A stretch of 64,000 bases of DNA from Leifsonia tongyongensis (GTDB taxonomy: Bacteria; Actinomycetota; Actinomycetes; Actinomycetales; Microbacteriaceae), in contig NZ_JAAGWY010000001.1 of NCBI RefSeq assembly GCF_010686705.1, positions 186,001 through 250,000 on the forward strand, read 5' to 3'. This document shows positions 48,620-58,244 of the stretch, piece after piece. The position numbers and the translations under genes are program-made. The notes under the pieces are model-generated. The model worked only from the letters and a program-made list of their open reading frames with translations, was not told the origin of the DNA and searched no databases. The stretch's first letter is position 1, and every line of letters starts with the position of its first letter.

Positions 48620-49592
48620 TCACCGCTTGGAGTGGCTCGGGAGACCGGCAGCGGACAGACGCGCGACGAGAAGGCGTGGCCTCATCGTTTCACGCCACCC
48701 CCAGCGCACGACCCGGTAGCCGAGGGCGCGGATGCGATCCTCCCGGTACTTCTCGTCGATCACGACCTGCTCAGCGCTACGGCCACTACGCAGCGCAGCG
48801 TCGAGATACTTGAGTTCGCCGTCAGCCTCGCCTACGACGCCGAGTTCGGGCCATGCGAAGTCGACTTCGCCTATGAGTCCGTCGACGTCTGAGAGTGCCA
48901 ATTGCAGCGTCGGCGGAGGGAACCCGGCCTGATGGATTAGCAAGCGGCTGACGGACTCCAACGGACTCTCTGCGCGCGTATCGGCGAACTCGATAACCTC
49001 CCGAGCGCGGGCGTGACCACGGAATGGGAGCATGCGCTCCCAGACAGCGAAGAGTTCGTTCTTCGTCGTCAGAGGCGTCTGCGATCCGAAGCGATGGATA
49101 CGGATCGCAGCGTCGGCGGCAGCCACGGCTACCTGAGGCGATCGCGTCGCAGCGAGATCCACCACGGTTCGGCTGACGGCCGTAGCGAGAAGGCCCCTGG
49201 ACCGGACGACATCACCGGCGCGCGGTCGCTCGTGCTCGACGACTCCATTTCGCGACCGTCCCGACGCGCCTTCTGCGGCAAGCACGTGGACGAACACGGG
49301 CTCCTCGTGGAGAAGCGGCAGCCCGTGGATGACCGCCGCAGAGGAATGCGAGAAGACCGGGCTCGTTCCGCCTCGTCATCGCGACGGCGAGCACACGCTG
49401 GAGGTGCTGCTCCCTGGCACTCAGCGCGGCCCAGTCCTGTTCCGCGACGTAGATCCCGCGATGCAGCCGCCGCAAAGTGCCGGCGCGAACCGCGCGTGCA
49501 AAGTCGTGCCGCGATGGGCCGATCGATGCGAGTCCCGACACCGAGATGAGGTCGGTGCTGGCCCTGATGTCGTCTGGACTGGTCTTGTTCAT
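48620..49592 (-). pseudogene. AbiEi-type antitoxin-like / DUF559 endonuclease-fold gene with a frameshift
   Basis: Two overlapping minus-strand frames together encode one protein. Frame one (from ATG 49592) gives an AbiEi-like winged-helix N-terminus: DFARAVRAGTLRRLHRGIYV. Around 49357-49363, in a CCCGG context, homology moves to a second frame, which continues FSHSSAAVIHGLPLLHEEPV and ends in a DUF559/Vsr-like nuclease fold (DFAWPELGVVGEADGELKYL, EDRIRALGYRVVRWGW). One extra base or loss of two would explain it. Cargo genes of this kind are common in Microbacteriaceae. It may be a true pseudogene or a sequencing error. Confidence 0.75.
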
Positions 49593-49685
49593 CCCTCGAG
49601 AATGCCGTCGGCGACAGCACCCGGCGTGCGCGAGCATCCGTTCTCTGGATGAATTCGCGGAGGCGGCTCTTGTGAAGGGATGGCG

Positions 49686-49750
49686 TGCCCGCCCGATCAG
49701 GACAAGCCCGCCAGCTCGACGTGGCGGGATAAGCGCTAGCTGGCGGGAAC
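49686..49750. repeat. Palindromic repeat element, copy 2
   Basis: Contains CCCGCCA-N8-TGGCGGG (49707-49728) and a following AGCTGGCGGG arm. Same orientation and general layout as copy 1, but the outer GTACGT arms are not conserved. Confidence 0.65.
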
Positions 49751-49782
49751 TTCGTGGACTGGTGCGGGCGGGGGCATGAAGA

Positions 49783-49809
49783 ACGGGGCCGGGCGATGCC
49801 CGACCCCGT
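49783..49809. terminator. Hairpin upstream of repeat copy 2
   Basis: ACGGGGCCGGGC and GCCCGACCCCGT pair over 12 bp with one mismatch and a 3-nt loop. It lies 112 nt past the stop of the 34-codon ORF and may terminate it. Confidence 0.55.
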
Positions 49810-49921
49810 CAGCTCCAGCGACCCCTCGCGCGGCCGCGAGCATTTCAATTAGTGCCGACGGACTGAACAGACGCTCTCGCGTACGCCATCGACAGGTCTA
49901 CGAACGTGTCGCCCGAGAGAC

Positions 49922-50026
49922 CTAGTCTTGTGCGCCCGACGCGGGGCTGAGGGATGATCCACTCGTGCCCTCCGCGTTATCGCTGCTGAAGTCCTTGGCC
50001 TGGTTTGCGAGGTAATCGGTACCCAT
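49922..50026 (-). CDS. Small ORF of 34 codons with a strong ribosome binding site
   Basis: Read by eye, not recognised. The peptide begins MGTDYLANQAKDFSSDNAEG and the rest is Ser/Gly/Ala-rich with an acidic end; there is no cysteine or hydrophobic helix. The evidence for translation is GAGAGGAG with 5-nt spacing before ATG 50026. It lies downstream of the tuf terminator, beside the repeat-flanked pseudogene. It could be a small hydrophilic protein or a remnant. Confidence 0.45.
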   Translation of the reverse strand: MGTDYLANQAKDFSSDNAEGTSGSSLSPASGAQD

Positions 50027-50151
50027 ACGCACTCCTCTCGTCGGCGACACCGTTCGATTGAGACGGTTCCCTACATTGTGCGACCATCACGGCGCAGGGT
50101 AAAGGGATCCGACGAAGTCACAGGAACAGTGTGCGCAGCCACAACGACGAA

Positions 50152-50183
50152 GGAGGGGCCGAGCCTTTCGGCTCGACCCCTCC
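50152..50183 (-). terminator. Terminator of the str operon after tuf
   Basis: GGAGGGGCCGAGCC and GGCTCGACCCCTCC pair over 14 bp with one mismatch and a 4-nt loop, 17 nt past the tuf stop. Confidence 0.85.
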
Positions 50184-50199
50184 CGATCAGTAAGCGGAC

Positions 50200-51393
50200 T
50201 TACTTGATGATCTTCGTCACCGTACCGGCGCCGACCGTGCGGCCACCCTCACGGATCGCGAAGCCGAGGCCCTCTTCGAGAGCGATCGGCTGGATGAGCG
50301 CCACAGTCATGTCCGTGGTGTCGCCGGGCATGACCATCTCGGTGCCCTCAGGCAGCGTGATGACGCCGGTGACGTCCGTGGTACGGAAGTAGAACTGCGG
50401 ACGGTAGTTCGCGTAGAACGGGTTGTGACGGCCACCCTCATCCTTGGACAGGATGTAGGCGGTGCCCTCGAAGTCGGTGTGCGGCGTAACCGAACCCGGC
50501 TTCACGACAACCTGGCCGCGCTCGACGTCTTCGCGCTTGGTGCCACGGAGGAGCAGACCACAGTTCTCGCCGGCCCATGCCTCGTCGAGCTGCTTGTGGA
50601 ACATCTCGATACCCGTGACCGTGGTCTTCTGCGTCGGGCGGATGCCGACGATCTCGACCTCGGAGTTGATGGCGAGGGTTCCACGCTCGGCGCGGCCCGT
50701 GACGACGGTTCCACGACCGGTGATCGTGAAGACGTCTTCGATCGGCATCAGGAACGGCTTGTCCTTGTCGCGGATCGGGTCGGGGATGGACTCGTCGACG
50801 GCCTCCATGAGGTCGAGGATGCTCTGCGTCCACTTCTCGTCGCCCTCGAGAGCCTTGAGGCCCGAGACGCGCACGACGGGGGCGTTGTCGCCGTCGAAGT
50901 CCTGGCTGGAGAGCAGCTCGCGGACCTCGAGCTCGACGAGCTCCAGGATCTCCTCGTCGTCGACCATGTCGGCCTTGTTCAGCGCGACGAGCAGGTAGGG
51001 AACGCCGACCTGCTTGGCGAGCAGAACGTGCTCACGGGTCTGTGCCATCGGGCCGTCGGTGGCGGCGACCACGAGGATCGCGCCGTCCATCTGAGCGGCA
51101 CCGGTGATCATGTTCTTGATGTAGTCGGCGTGCCCAGGGGCGTCAACGTGCGCGTAGTGGCGCTTCGGGGTCTCGTACTCGACGTGCGAGATGTTGATCG
51201 TGATACCGCGCTGACGCTCTTCCGGCGCGGAGTCGATCGACGCGAAGTCGCGCTGCACGTTGGTCTTCGACGGGTACTTGTCAGCAAGCACCTTCGAGAT
51301 CGCCGCGGTGAGCGTGGTCTTGCCGTGGTCGACGTGACCGATCGTTCCGATGTTGACGTGCGGCTTGGTCCGCTCGAACTTGGCCTTAGCCAC
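50200..51393 (-). CDS. tuf: Elongation factor Tu
   Basis: 397 residues. G1 is [18 protein letters not shown], then [12 protein letters not shown] and [10 protein letters not shown]; the C-terminus is [16 protein letters not shown]. It delivers aminoacyl-tRNA. GTG 51393 follows GAGGAGG. The 145-bp gap before it holds an 8-bp inverted repeat (51426-51447) and could contain its own promoter. Confidence 0.98.
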   Translation of the reverse strand: MAKAKFERTKPHVNIGTIGHVDHGKTTLTAAISKVLADKYPSKTNVQRDFASIDSAPEERQRGITINISHVEYETPKRHYAHVDAPGHADYIKNMITGAAQMDGAILVVAATDGPMAQTREHVLLAKQVGVPYLLVALNKADMVDDEEILELVELEVRELLSSQDFDGDNAPVVRVSGLKALEGDEKWTQSILDLMEAVDESIPDPIRDKDKPFLMPIEDVFTITGRGTVVTGRAERGTLAINSEVEIVGIRPTQKTTVTGIEMFHKQLDEAWAGENCGLLLRGTKREDVERGQVVVKPGSVTPHTDFEGTAYILSKDEGGRHNPFYANYRPQFYFRTTDVTGVITLPEGTEMVMPGDTTDMTVALIQPIALEEGLGFAIREGGRTVGAGTVTKIIK

Positions 51394-51538
51394 TGGGTCC
51401 TCCTCAGGACTCTCATGTAGAAACCCCGGTCGACGGTTTTCGACCGGCAGCGCTACGGGATTGTTTACCTATGTTACTTGGTTGATTTGTGGATTTGGCA
51501 CGCGGGTGTGCCGCGCACCGAATCCCCAGATCAGAGGG

Positions 51539-53653
51539 TTATTCGCCCTTGTTCTTCTGGACGATCTCGTCGGCTACAGCCTTCGGGACCTCCGCGTAGC
51601 TCTCGAACGTCATCGAGTACACCGCACGACCGGAGGTCTTCGACCTCAGGTCACCGATGTAGCCGAACATCTCCGACAGCGGGACGTGAGCACGGATCAC
51701 CTTGACACCGCTCGCATCCTCCATGGACTGGATCTGACCGCGGCGCGAGTTCAGGTCGCCGATGACGTCACCCATGTATTCCTCAGGGGTACGGACCTCG
51801 ACGGACATGAGCGGCTCGAGCAGAACCGGGTTCGCCTTGCGAGCGGCCTCTTTGAAGCCCATCGATCCAGCGATCTTGAACGCCATCTCCGAAGAGTCGA
51901 CGTCGTGCGAAGCACCATCGAGCAGGGTGGCCTTGACGCCCACCATCGGGTAGCCCGCGAGGACACCCACCTGGAGCGCATCCTGGATACCCGCGTCGAC
52001 CGACGGGATGTACTCGCGCGGAACGCGACCACCGGTGACCTTGTTCTCGAACTCGTATGACTTCTCAGCCGTGACCTCCATCGGCTCGATGGAGATCTGG
52101 ATCTTCGCGAACTGGCCGGAACCACCCGTCTGCTTCTTGTGCGTGTAGTCGTGCTTCTCGACGGCGCGGCGAATCGTCTCGCGGTAAGCCACCTGCGGCT
52201 TGCCGACGTTCGCCTCGACGTTGAACTCGCGCTTCATGCGGTCGACGAGGATGTCGAGGTGGAGCTCGCCCATTCCCTTGATGACCGTCTGGCCGGTCTC
52301 CTGGTTCTGCTCGGTGCGGAACGTCGGGTCCTCTTCGGCCAGCTTCTGGATCGCGGTGCCCAGCTTCTCCTGGTCGGCCTTCGTCTTCGGCTCGATTGCG
52401 ACCTCGATGACGGGCTCGGGGAACGTCATCGACTCGAGGACGACCTGGTTGCTCGGGTCGCACAGCGTGTCACCCGTGGTCGTGTCCTTGAGCCCGATGA
52501 CCGCGTAGATGTGGCCGGCGGTCACGGACTCGACCGGGTTCTCCTTGTTGGCGTGCATCTGGAAGATCTTGCCGATGCGCTCCTTCTTGCCCTTGGTCGA
52601 GTTGATGACCTGGGCACCCGAGTCGAGGTGACCCGAGTAGACGCGCACGTAGGTGAGGCGACCGAAGAACGGGTGCACCGCGACCTTGAACGCCAGGGCC
52701 GCGAACGGCTCGGTGGCGTCGGCGTGACGGAGGATGATCTTCTCTTCGTCGCGGACGTCGTGCGCCTCGATGGCGGGAACGTCGAGCGGCGACGGCAGGT
52801 AGTCGATGACCGCGTCGAGCATGGGCTGGACACCACGGTTCTTGAACGCGGAACCGCAGAGCACCGGGTAGAGCTCGCTGTTGACGGTCATCTTGCGGAT
52901 GGCGCCCTTGATCTCTGCGACCGTGAGCTCCTCGCCCGAGAAGTACTTCTCGAGCAGCACGTCGTCGGACTCGGCGACGGTCTCGAGCAGCTTGTGGCGG
53001 TACTCCTCAGCCTTTTCGAGCATGTCGGCCGGGATCTCTTCGATGTCGTACTTGGCGCCCATCTGGACGTCACCCTTTGCGTCACCGCGCCAGGTCAGCG
53101 CACGCATCTCGACGAGGTCGACGACGCCCTCGAACGACGACTCGGCGCCGATCGGGAGCTGGATGACCAGCGGCTTCGCGCCGAGGCGGTTGATGATCGT
53201 GTCGACGGTGAAGTAGAAGTCGGCGCCCAGTTTGTCCATCTTGTTGACGAAGCAGATGCGGGGCACGTCGTACTTGTCGGCCTGACGCCAGACGGTCTCG
53301 GACTGGGGCTCGACGCCCTCCTTGCCGTCGAAGACGGCGACGGCACCGTCGAGGACGCGGAGCGAACGCTCCACCTCGACCGTGAAGTCGACGTGTCCGG
53401 GGGTGTCGATGATGTTGATCTGGTTCTTGTTCCAGAAACAGGTGGTCGCAGCAGACGTGATCGTGATGCCGCGCTCCTGCTCCTGCGCCATCCAGTCCAT
53501 CGTCGCAGCGCCGTCGTGGACCTCACCGATCTTGTGGGTGATACCCGTGTAGAACAGGATGCGCTCTGTCGTGGTGGTCTTGCCGGCATCGATGTGCGCC
53601 ATGATGCCGATGTTGCGGACCTTGTTCAGGTCGGTGAGCACGTCCTGTGCCAC
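51539..53653 (-). CDS. fusA: Elongation factor G
   Basis: 704 residues. The GTPase domain has [40 protein letters not shown] and [12 protein letters not shown]. Domains II-V follow, with [20 protein letters not shown] in domain III. It catalyses translocation and ribosome recycling. GTG 53653 follows GGAGG. It lies between rpsG and tuf. Confidence 0.98.
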   Translation of the reverse strand: MAQDVLTDLNKVRNIGIMAHIDAGKTTTTERILFYTGITHKIGEVHDGAATMDWMAQEQERGITITSAATTCFWNKNQINIIDTPGHVDFTVEVERSLRVLDGAVAVFDGKEGVEPQSETVWRQADKYDVPRICFVNKMDKLGADFYFTVDTIINRLGAKPLVIQLPIGAESSFEGVVDLVEMRALTWRGDAKGDVQMGAKYDIEEIPADMLEKAEEYRHKLLETVAESDDVLLEKYFSGEELTVAEIKGAIRKMTVNSELYPVLCGSAFKNRGVQPMLDAVIDYLPSPLDVPAIEAHDVRDEEKIILRHADATEPFAALAFKVAVHPFFGRLTYVRVYSGHLDSGAQVINSTKGKKERIGKIFQMHANKENPVESVTAGHIYAVIGLKDTTTGDTLCDPSNQVVLESMTFPEPVIEVAIEPKTKADQEKLGTAIQKLAEEDPTFRTEQNQETGQTVIKGMGELHLDILVDRMKREFNVEANVGKPQVAYRETIRRAVEKHDYTHKKQTGGSGQFAKIQISIEPMEVTAEKSYEFENKVTGGRVPREYIPSVDAGIQDALQVGVLAGYPMVGVKATLLDGASHDVDSSEMAFKIAGSMGFKEAARKANPVLLEPLMSVEVRTPEEYMGDVIGDLNSRRGQIQSMEDASGVKVIRAHVPLSEMFGYIGDLRSKTSGRAVYSMTFESYAEVPKAVADEIVQKNKGE

Positions 53654-53740
53654 AGGTTTCCTCCGAAAAATAGATATTGGTACATGGCCGGCCGGATGGC
53701 GCGGAGCGAGTGCCCCGCACCATCCGATCGGTACGAGCTG

Positions 53741-54211
53741 CTACCAGCGGTAGTGCGCGAACGCCTTGTTCGACTCGGCCATCTTGTGCGTGTCTTCACG
53801 ACGCTTGACGGCCGCACCGAGACCGTTGGACGCATCCAGGATCTCGTTGGTGAGGCGTTCGGTCATCGTCTTCTCACGACGGCCCTTGGCGTAGCTGGTC
53901 AGCCAGCGGAGCGCGAGGGTGTTGGCGCGGTGAGGCTTGACCTCGACCGGCACCTGGTAGGTCGAACCGCCGACGCGGCGGCTGCGGACCTCGAGGGTGG
54001 GGCGCACGTTGTCGAGCGCCTTCTTGAGCGTGGCGACCGCATCCTGACCGTTCTTGGCGGCAACGCCTTCGAGCGCGTCGTAGACGATGCGCTCAGCGAG
54101 GCCCTTCTTGCCGTCGAGCAGGATCTTGTTGACCAGCTGGCTGACGATCGGGGCGCCGTAGACGGGGTCGGCGACAACGGGACGCTTCGGGGCTGGACCC
54201 TTGCGAGGCAT
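53741..54211 (-). CDS. rpsG: 30S ribosomal protein S7
   Basis: 156 residues. [20 protein letters not shown] at the start and [20 protein letters not shown] at the end are typical. ATG 54211 overlaps the rpsL stop by one base. Confidence 0.98.
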   Translation of the reverse strand: MPRKGPAPKRPVVADPVYGAPIVSQLVNKILLDGKKGLAERIVYDALEGVAAKNGQDAVATLKKALDNVRPTLEVRSRRVGGSTYQVPVEVKPHRANTLALRWLTSYAKGRREKTMTERLTNEILDASNGLGAAVKRREDTHKMAESNKAFAHYRW

Positions 54212-54585
54212 TACTTCTTCTCCATCTTCGCGCCGTAACGGCTGCGAGCCTGCTTGCGGTTCTTGACGGCCTGGGTGTCCAGCGCGCCACGGACGATCTT
54301 GTAACGAACACCCGGGAGGTCCTTCACACGACCGCCACGGACGAGCACCATCGAGTGCTCCTGCAGGTTGTGGCCCTCGCCCGGGATGTAGGCGGTGACC
54401 TCGGTGCCGTTGGACAGCTTCACACGGGCCACCTTGCGCAGAGCCGAGTTCGGCTTCTTCGGGGTGGTGGTGTACACGCGGGTGCACACGCCGCGCTGCT
54501 GGGGGTTGGACTTCAGGGCGGGAGCCTTGGTCTTTGTGACCTTGGGGCTGCGGCCCTTCCGAACCAACTGCTGAATGGTTGGCAC
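54211..54585 (-). CDS. rpsL: 30S ribosomal protein S12
   Basis: 124 residues. GTG 54585 ([12 protein letters not shown]) follows AAGGAG by 6 nt and matches the family N-terminus. The streptomycin-site segments are [20 protein letters not shown] and [19 protein letters not shown]. Lys43 and Lys88 (E. coli numbering) are wild type in these motifs. First gene of the str operon. Confidence 0.98.
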   Translation of the reverse strand: MPTIQQLVRKGRSPKVTKTKAPALKSNPQQRGVCTRVYTTTPKKPNSALRKVARVKLSNGTEVTAYIPGEGHNLQEHSMVLVRGGRVKDLPGVRYKIVRGALDTQAVKNRKQARSRYGAKMEKK

Positions 54586-54967
54586 TACGTTCTCCTTGTA
54601 TATGAACTGCACGGTGACAGCTGTTGCTTTACTGCTTCGAACGACTTCACGCCGATGTTCTGGCGTGTCGGGGTTCTGTGGTCACCAACCGGCGGCGCAG
54701 AATGAATTCTGGTTCGGGGTTGATATGCCGTGGGGGCTTGATGTAGCCCAACATGGATGAGCACGAGCCAACCGCTCGGGGTTTCCGTCTCACCCGGTTC
54801 AGGACCGGATGTTTTCGGGCACCACACGAGCGCGTGACAAAGCACACACCCGAAAAATACTAGCTTGCGGGCGGGTCCCCGGTCAAATGACGGGCACCTC
54901 TGGGAACAACGCACAGGGGTCTCACGGCATTCCCGCGATGGGCGTTTTCACGCGCATCCGCCGCCTG
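54586..54967. other. Long rpsL leader and intergenic region
   Basis: 382 bp with no gene. From the promoter at 54857-54886 the leader is about 265 nt. It contains one short hairpin (CCGGT-N5-ACCGG, near 54793-54807). I see no known riboswitch or attenuator in it. Confidence 0.6.
54857..54886 (-). promoter_or_regulatory. Promoter of the str operon
   Basis: TTGACC (54881-54886), 18 nt, TAGTAT (54857-54862) on the minus strand. It is the best sigma-70-type match in the window. Confidence 0.8.
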
Positions 54968-55465
54968 CTACTCCTTGTCCTCGTCGTCGCGCTCCCACGG
55001 CCAGCGCGGCCGGCCCTTCTGCTGGAACCGGCCGACCAGGACCAGCTGGTAGACGAACGCCACCACCGCGGCGGCGATTCCGGTGGCCAGTGAGAACCAC
55101 GACGCGAACATGTGGAAGGAGAAGGTGAGGAAGCCCAGGGGTTCGTCCCCGCCGATCGCGTAGGCGATCCCGCCGCTGAGCACGAAGACGACATAGGCGA
55201 TCACGCCGATGAGGAGGGCGGCCAGCGGGGCGATGCGCTGCTCATCCGCCGGGACGCTCCGGCCGCGAACGACCAGGCTGACGAGGACCGCAACGGTCGC
55301 GCATCCGACCATCACCGGACCGACGAGAGGACCCGCGTCGGCGACGTCGATCACCTCGATGTTCGAATACAGGCTGATCAGGCCGAACGCCGCGACCAGG
55401 ATGGCGAGGTACAGGAACGACGCGAAGAAGGCGACGACGGTCGCGTAGTTCCGGTCCTCACGCAT
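54968..55465 (-). CDS. Uncharacterised four-helix membrane protein
   Basis: 165 residues, not recognised with confidence. Four hydrophobic segments (ATVVAFFASFLYLAILVAAF, PVMVGCATVAVLVSLVV, APLAALLIGVIAYVVFVLSG and SLATGIAAAVVAFVYQLVLV) and a short charged tail ending RDDEDKE. It probably belongs to an actinobacterial DUF family. It lies 21 nt after the stop of the next membrane protein gene, likely as a two-gene unit. Confidence 0.75.
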   Translation of the reverse strand: MREDRNYATVVAFFASFLYLAILVAAFGLISLYSNIEVIDVADAGPLVGPVMVGCATVAVLVSLVVRGRSVPADEQRIAPLAALLIGVIAYVVFVLSGGIAYAIGGDEPLGFLTFSFHMFASWFSLATGIAAAVVAFVYQLVLVGRFQQKGRPRWPWERDDEDKE

Positions 55466-55486
55466 GGCGCGCCGACATCATGGTGC

Positions 55487-56560
55487 TCAGGCTCCCGGCG
55501 CGTAACCGTTCTGCGTGCCTCGCGGACCGGCGGCGATCGCGCGGTCGTACTCGGCCTGGGCTTCGGCGTTCTTGACCCGCAGCCTGCGGCCACGGACGGC
55601 CAGCCAGAGCCCGGTCCAGATGGAGACCTCGCGGGCGACGACACCCGCCCAGATCGCGGGAGCCGTGAGCCAGATCACGTTCAGCAGCCGGCCCACCTCC
55701 TGCGGGGTGTGAGCCCAGGCCTGGACCTGCAGCAGCACTCCCCCGGCGTACGAGAAGTAGACGACCGCGGCCACGACGAAACCGCCGATGATGTACGCCC
55801 ACCAGCCGGCGCGGTTGAGGATCTGGACCAGGATCACCATGGCGATGAAGAAGAAGATGACCGGGATCCAGAACACCCAGACGCCGAGGAACGACTTGAC
55901 GAACTCGTCGAAGAAGCGCGCGGCCGGGTAGCCGATCGCCGCGATGACGGCGACGACGGCGGCGTAGACGAGCGCGAACACGACGGTTCCGGCGAGGGCG
56001 ATCAGGATGCCGAAGCCGCGGTTGCTCTTCTTCCTGGGCGGATGCGGGGCCTGGACGTAGATCGGCGTGACCGTCTGGCCGGCCTGGCCGTACGGTGCGG
56101 CGGTCGTGGCGCCGGCGACTGCGGCGCCGCCGACGACGGGGGCCGCCGCTGCGGGTGCGGTGGTGTAGGCAGCGGTTGCTGCGGTGTCGTAGTGTTCGAC
56201 GTTCTCGTCGGCGACGACGTTCTCGTCGCCGACGTTGCCGGTGTCGGCGGTGTCGGCTGTGTCGGCGGTGGAGCGGGCTACGGCGGCGCGGACGTCCTCG
56301 TCGCTCGCTGCGGCGGCGGGCTCAGGCTCGGAGACCGGGGCGGATGCGGATGCGGGCGGTGCGGCTTCAGCGGATGCGGGCTCCGCGCCCGGCACACTGC
56401 CGGCGGCCTCGGATTCGGGGACGTTCACGTGACCGCGTGCGGGGACCGGCTCGGACGGCGGGTTAGCGATGTCCGCGTCGCTGCCGTTCCGCTCGGCGGC
56501 GGCGATATCGCCGCCCTCCGGTTCAGCGGCATTCGGTGACTCAGGGGTCGTGTTGCTCAT
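55487..56560 (-). CDS. Uncharacterised membrane protein with disordered Ala/Glu/Pro N-terminus
   Basis: 357 residues. The first ~185 are low-complexity (SEPEPAAAASDEDVRAAVAR and a run of DTADTADTGN repeats). Four transmembrane segments follow (FGILIALAGTVVFALVYAAV, FLGVWVFWIPVIFFFIAMVI, WAYIIGGFVVAAVVYFSYAG and LNVIWLTAPAIWAGVV). The C-terminal tail is charged. No function is suggested by motif. Separated from pilO by a 123-bp gap. Confidence 0.72.
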   Translation of the reverse strand: MSNTTPESPNAAEPEGGDIAAAERNGSDADIANPPSEPVPARGHVNVPESEAAGSVPGAEPASAEAAPPASASAPVSEPEPAAAASDEDVRAAVARSTADTADTADTGNVGDENVVADENVEHYDTAATAAYTTAPAAAAPVVGGAAVAGATTAAPYGQAGQTVTPIYVQAPHPPRKKSNRGFGILIALAGTVVFALVYAAVVAVIAAIGYPAARFFDEFVKSFLGVWVFWIPVIFFFIAMVILVQILNRAGWWAYIIGGFVVAAVVYFSYAGGVLLQVQAWAHTPQEVGRLLNVIWLTAPAIWAGVVAREVSIWTGLWLAVRGRRLRVKNAEAQAEYDRAIAAGPRGTQNGYAPGA

Positions 56561-56683
56561 GGTGTGTCACTCCTCGATCAGCCCACCCGGGCATCCGTCA
56601 CTCTGGTGCAACCATAGCAACGGGGTGCCCGGATGGGCCGGAGGGCCGTCCGTATGAGGCAAATGGAGATGCTGGTTCGGGGT

Positions 56684-57475
56684 TTATGGCTTCGGGGTCG
56701 AGGTCGGGGTGGGTGTTGAGGTGGGCGTGGAACTTGAGGCTGCAGCGCCCGGGGAGACCGTGCCCGCGTCGGTCGAGGCAAGCACATAGACATAGCCCCC
56801 GATCGTGTACAGCGACGCTGCGTTGCCGACTCCCGTGGGGGCGGTCGCTCCCCCGCCGTCGAAGCTCGTCACCAGGAACAGCCGCGAAGCCTTCTGGAGC
56901 TTTGCGAGAAAGGCGAGAGCGGTCGTGTCATTACCCTGGATTCCGAGCTTCACCGGGATCGCAACGAAATTCTGCGCGGTGACCAACGGGTCTGACTTCA
57001 TGGTCGGTGCCACAGGCGCTGCCGGCGCGGCGGGTGCCGCACTCGGGGCAGGTGTAGGCGTTGGAGCCGGCGTCGCAGTCCCGGATGTCGCGCCGCTCGC
57101 CGGCGGTGCCGCAGCGGGAGCAGCCGGTGGCAGGTAAGCCACGGCGTCGCTCGGGGTGAAGGAGACCACGGTCGTACCCGTCGATGAGGCGAGCACATAG
57201 ACATCGTCGAGGAAGGCGTCGAGCGCAGGCGACGACGGGACTGATGTCTGCAGTGTGGCCAATTGCCCTTTGAGTGTGTCCAGCTTCCCGTAATCGCTCT
57301 TGAGCTTGGCGATCGCCACCTCTGTGCTGGCGTTCTGATCGGCAATGGCGGATCGCTCCTGATCGGCGGCCGATGCCGTCGCGAGTTGCGGCTGCACGCC
57401 GAGAACATATCCGACGGCGGCGACGACGACTATCGCCAGGATCACTCCGATCATCAGGAGTCGGTTCTTGTCCAC
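56684..57475 (-). CDS. pilO: Type IV pilus assembly protein PilO-like
   Basis: 263 residues. One N-terminal transmembrane helix (NRLLMIGVILAIVVVAAVGY), a coiled-coil stretch (residues ~35-75), then a ferredoxin-like periplasm-facing domain, the layout of PilO/GspM. A Pro/Ala/Thr linker (TATPAPTPTPAPSAAPAAPA) interrupts it near residue 135. GTG 57475 has GAAGG upstream and lies 1 nt after the pilN stop. With PilM and PilN it forms the alignment subcomplex on the membrane. Confidence 0.75.
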   Translation of the reverse strand: MDKNRLLMIGVILAIVVVAAVGYVLGVQPQLATASAADQERSAIADQNASTEVAIAKLKSDYGKLDTLKGQLATLQTSVPSSPALDAFLDDVYVLASSTGTTVVSFTPSDAVAYLPPAAPAAAPPASGATSGTATPAPTPTPAPSAAPAAPAAPVAPTMKSDPLVTAQNFVAIPVKLGIQGNDTTALAFLAKLQKASRLFLVTSFDGGGATAPTGVGNAASLYTIGGYVYVLASTDAGTVSPGAAASSSTPTSTPTPTSTPKP

Positions 57476-57476
57476 G

Positions 57477-58244
57477 TTACTTGCCTTCCTTCGTGTTGAA
57501 CCGGTTGTCGAACGCACTCTCGTTGAGGTGGATCGTCGCCGTCGCTGTGTACTTCCCACCCTCTGAGAGGGTCACCGTGCCGGGCGCGGTGTCTGCGACA
57601 CCCGGGAGCTTTGCCAGTGCCCTCAACCACAGGGGAAGGTCGGGCAGCGTTGCACTCGTCACGTTCAGCGTCACGGCGGCAACCCGCGTGCCCTGCAGCG
57701 GGACGGTGGACTGCTGGTAGGGAGCGAGCGGGGAGGCAGAGTCGATACTGATGGCGGTCAGAGTCACCCCGGGCGGCAGGGTCGCCTTCGCTTTGGCGAG
57801 GAACAGGTTCCAGTCGATCTCGGTCGACGCGCCGACCTGCTCGGCCGCCTGCGTCAGCTGGATCTGGCTCTGCACCTGCTTGACCACGCCGTACTTCTGC
57901 TGTTGTTGGGCGAGCTCAAGGGTCCGGGCCTGCTCGGCTGCGAGAGCCTGCTGTGACTGGATAGCCAGGAGTGAGCTCCCCCCGATGGCGGCGAGAATCA
58001 ACACGATCACAACGACCAGGATGACCAGAAGTCGCCGGACCAAGGCGTCGCGTTTGCGGCTTGCACGGACCTCTGGAGGGAGAAGATCTACCCGCGGCTC
58101 GATACCGACGATGAGGGGTCCCATGGGTGTCGCGTCGACATCGGAGCCCTTGCGCGATGCAGCGCCTTTCGGCCGGAGTGAGCGTCCTTTGCGCTCTGCG
58201 CCTTCTTCATCGACGGCGCCTCGGCGTCCTGTGATAGTAGTCAT
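57477..58244 (-). CDS. pilN: Type IV pilus assembly protein PilN-like
   Basis: 255 residues. The N-terminal cytoplasmic part has VGIEPRVDLLPPEVRASRKR, containing the family NLLP-like motif (here DLLPPE) that binds PilM. A transmembrane helix (LLVILVVVIVLILAAIGGSS) and a coiled coil (SQQALAAEQARTLELAQQQQ) follow, then a C-terminal ferredoxin-like domain. It overlaps pilM by 4 bp. Confidence 0.83.
   Translation of the reverse strand: MTTITGRRGAVDEEGAERKGRSLRPKGAASRKGSDVDATPMGPLIVGIEPRVDLLPPEVRASRKRDALVRRLLVILVVVIVLILAAIGGSSLLAIQSQQALAAEQARTLELAQQQQKYGVVKQVQSQIQLTQAAEQVGASTEIDWNLFLAKAKATLPPGVTLTAISIDSASPLAPYQQSTVPLQGTRVAAVTLNVTSATLPDLPLWLRALAKLPGVADTAPGTVTLSEGGKYTATATIHLNESAFDNRFNTKEGK

Larger units (their letters stand above)
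49593..49921. other. Non-coding stretch with repeat copy 2 and a hairpin
   Basis: 329 bp upstream of the pseudogene. It contains the second palindromic repeat (49686-49750) and a GC hairpin (49783-49809). No convincing ORF is present on either strand. Confidence 0.6.

Noticed and set aside
48301-48620. Coding genes in the GC-rich open frames upstream of the S10 operon
   Set aside because: No ribosome binding site, no recognisable motif, and the region contains palindromes and a promoter-like sequence.
49357-49363. Programmed frameshift in the AbiEi/DUF559 gene
   Set aside because: No slippery heptamer, stop codon or downstream pseudoknot arrangement that fits; a plain indel or sequencing error is simpler.
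52139-54238. Plus-strand open frame of 699 codons opposite fusA
   Set aside because: Shadow of fusA and rpsG; no ribosome binding site or motif.
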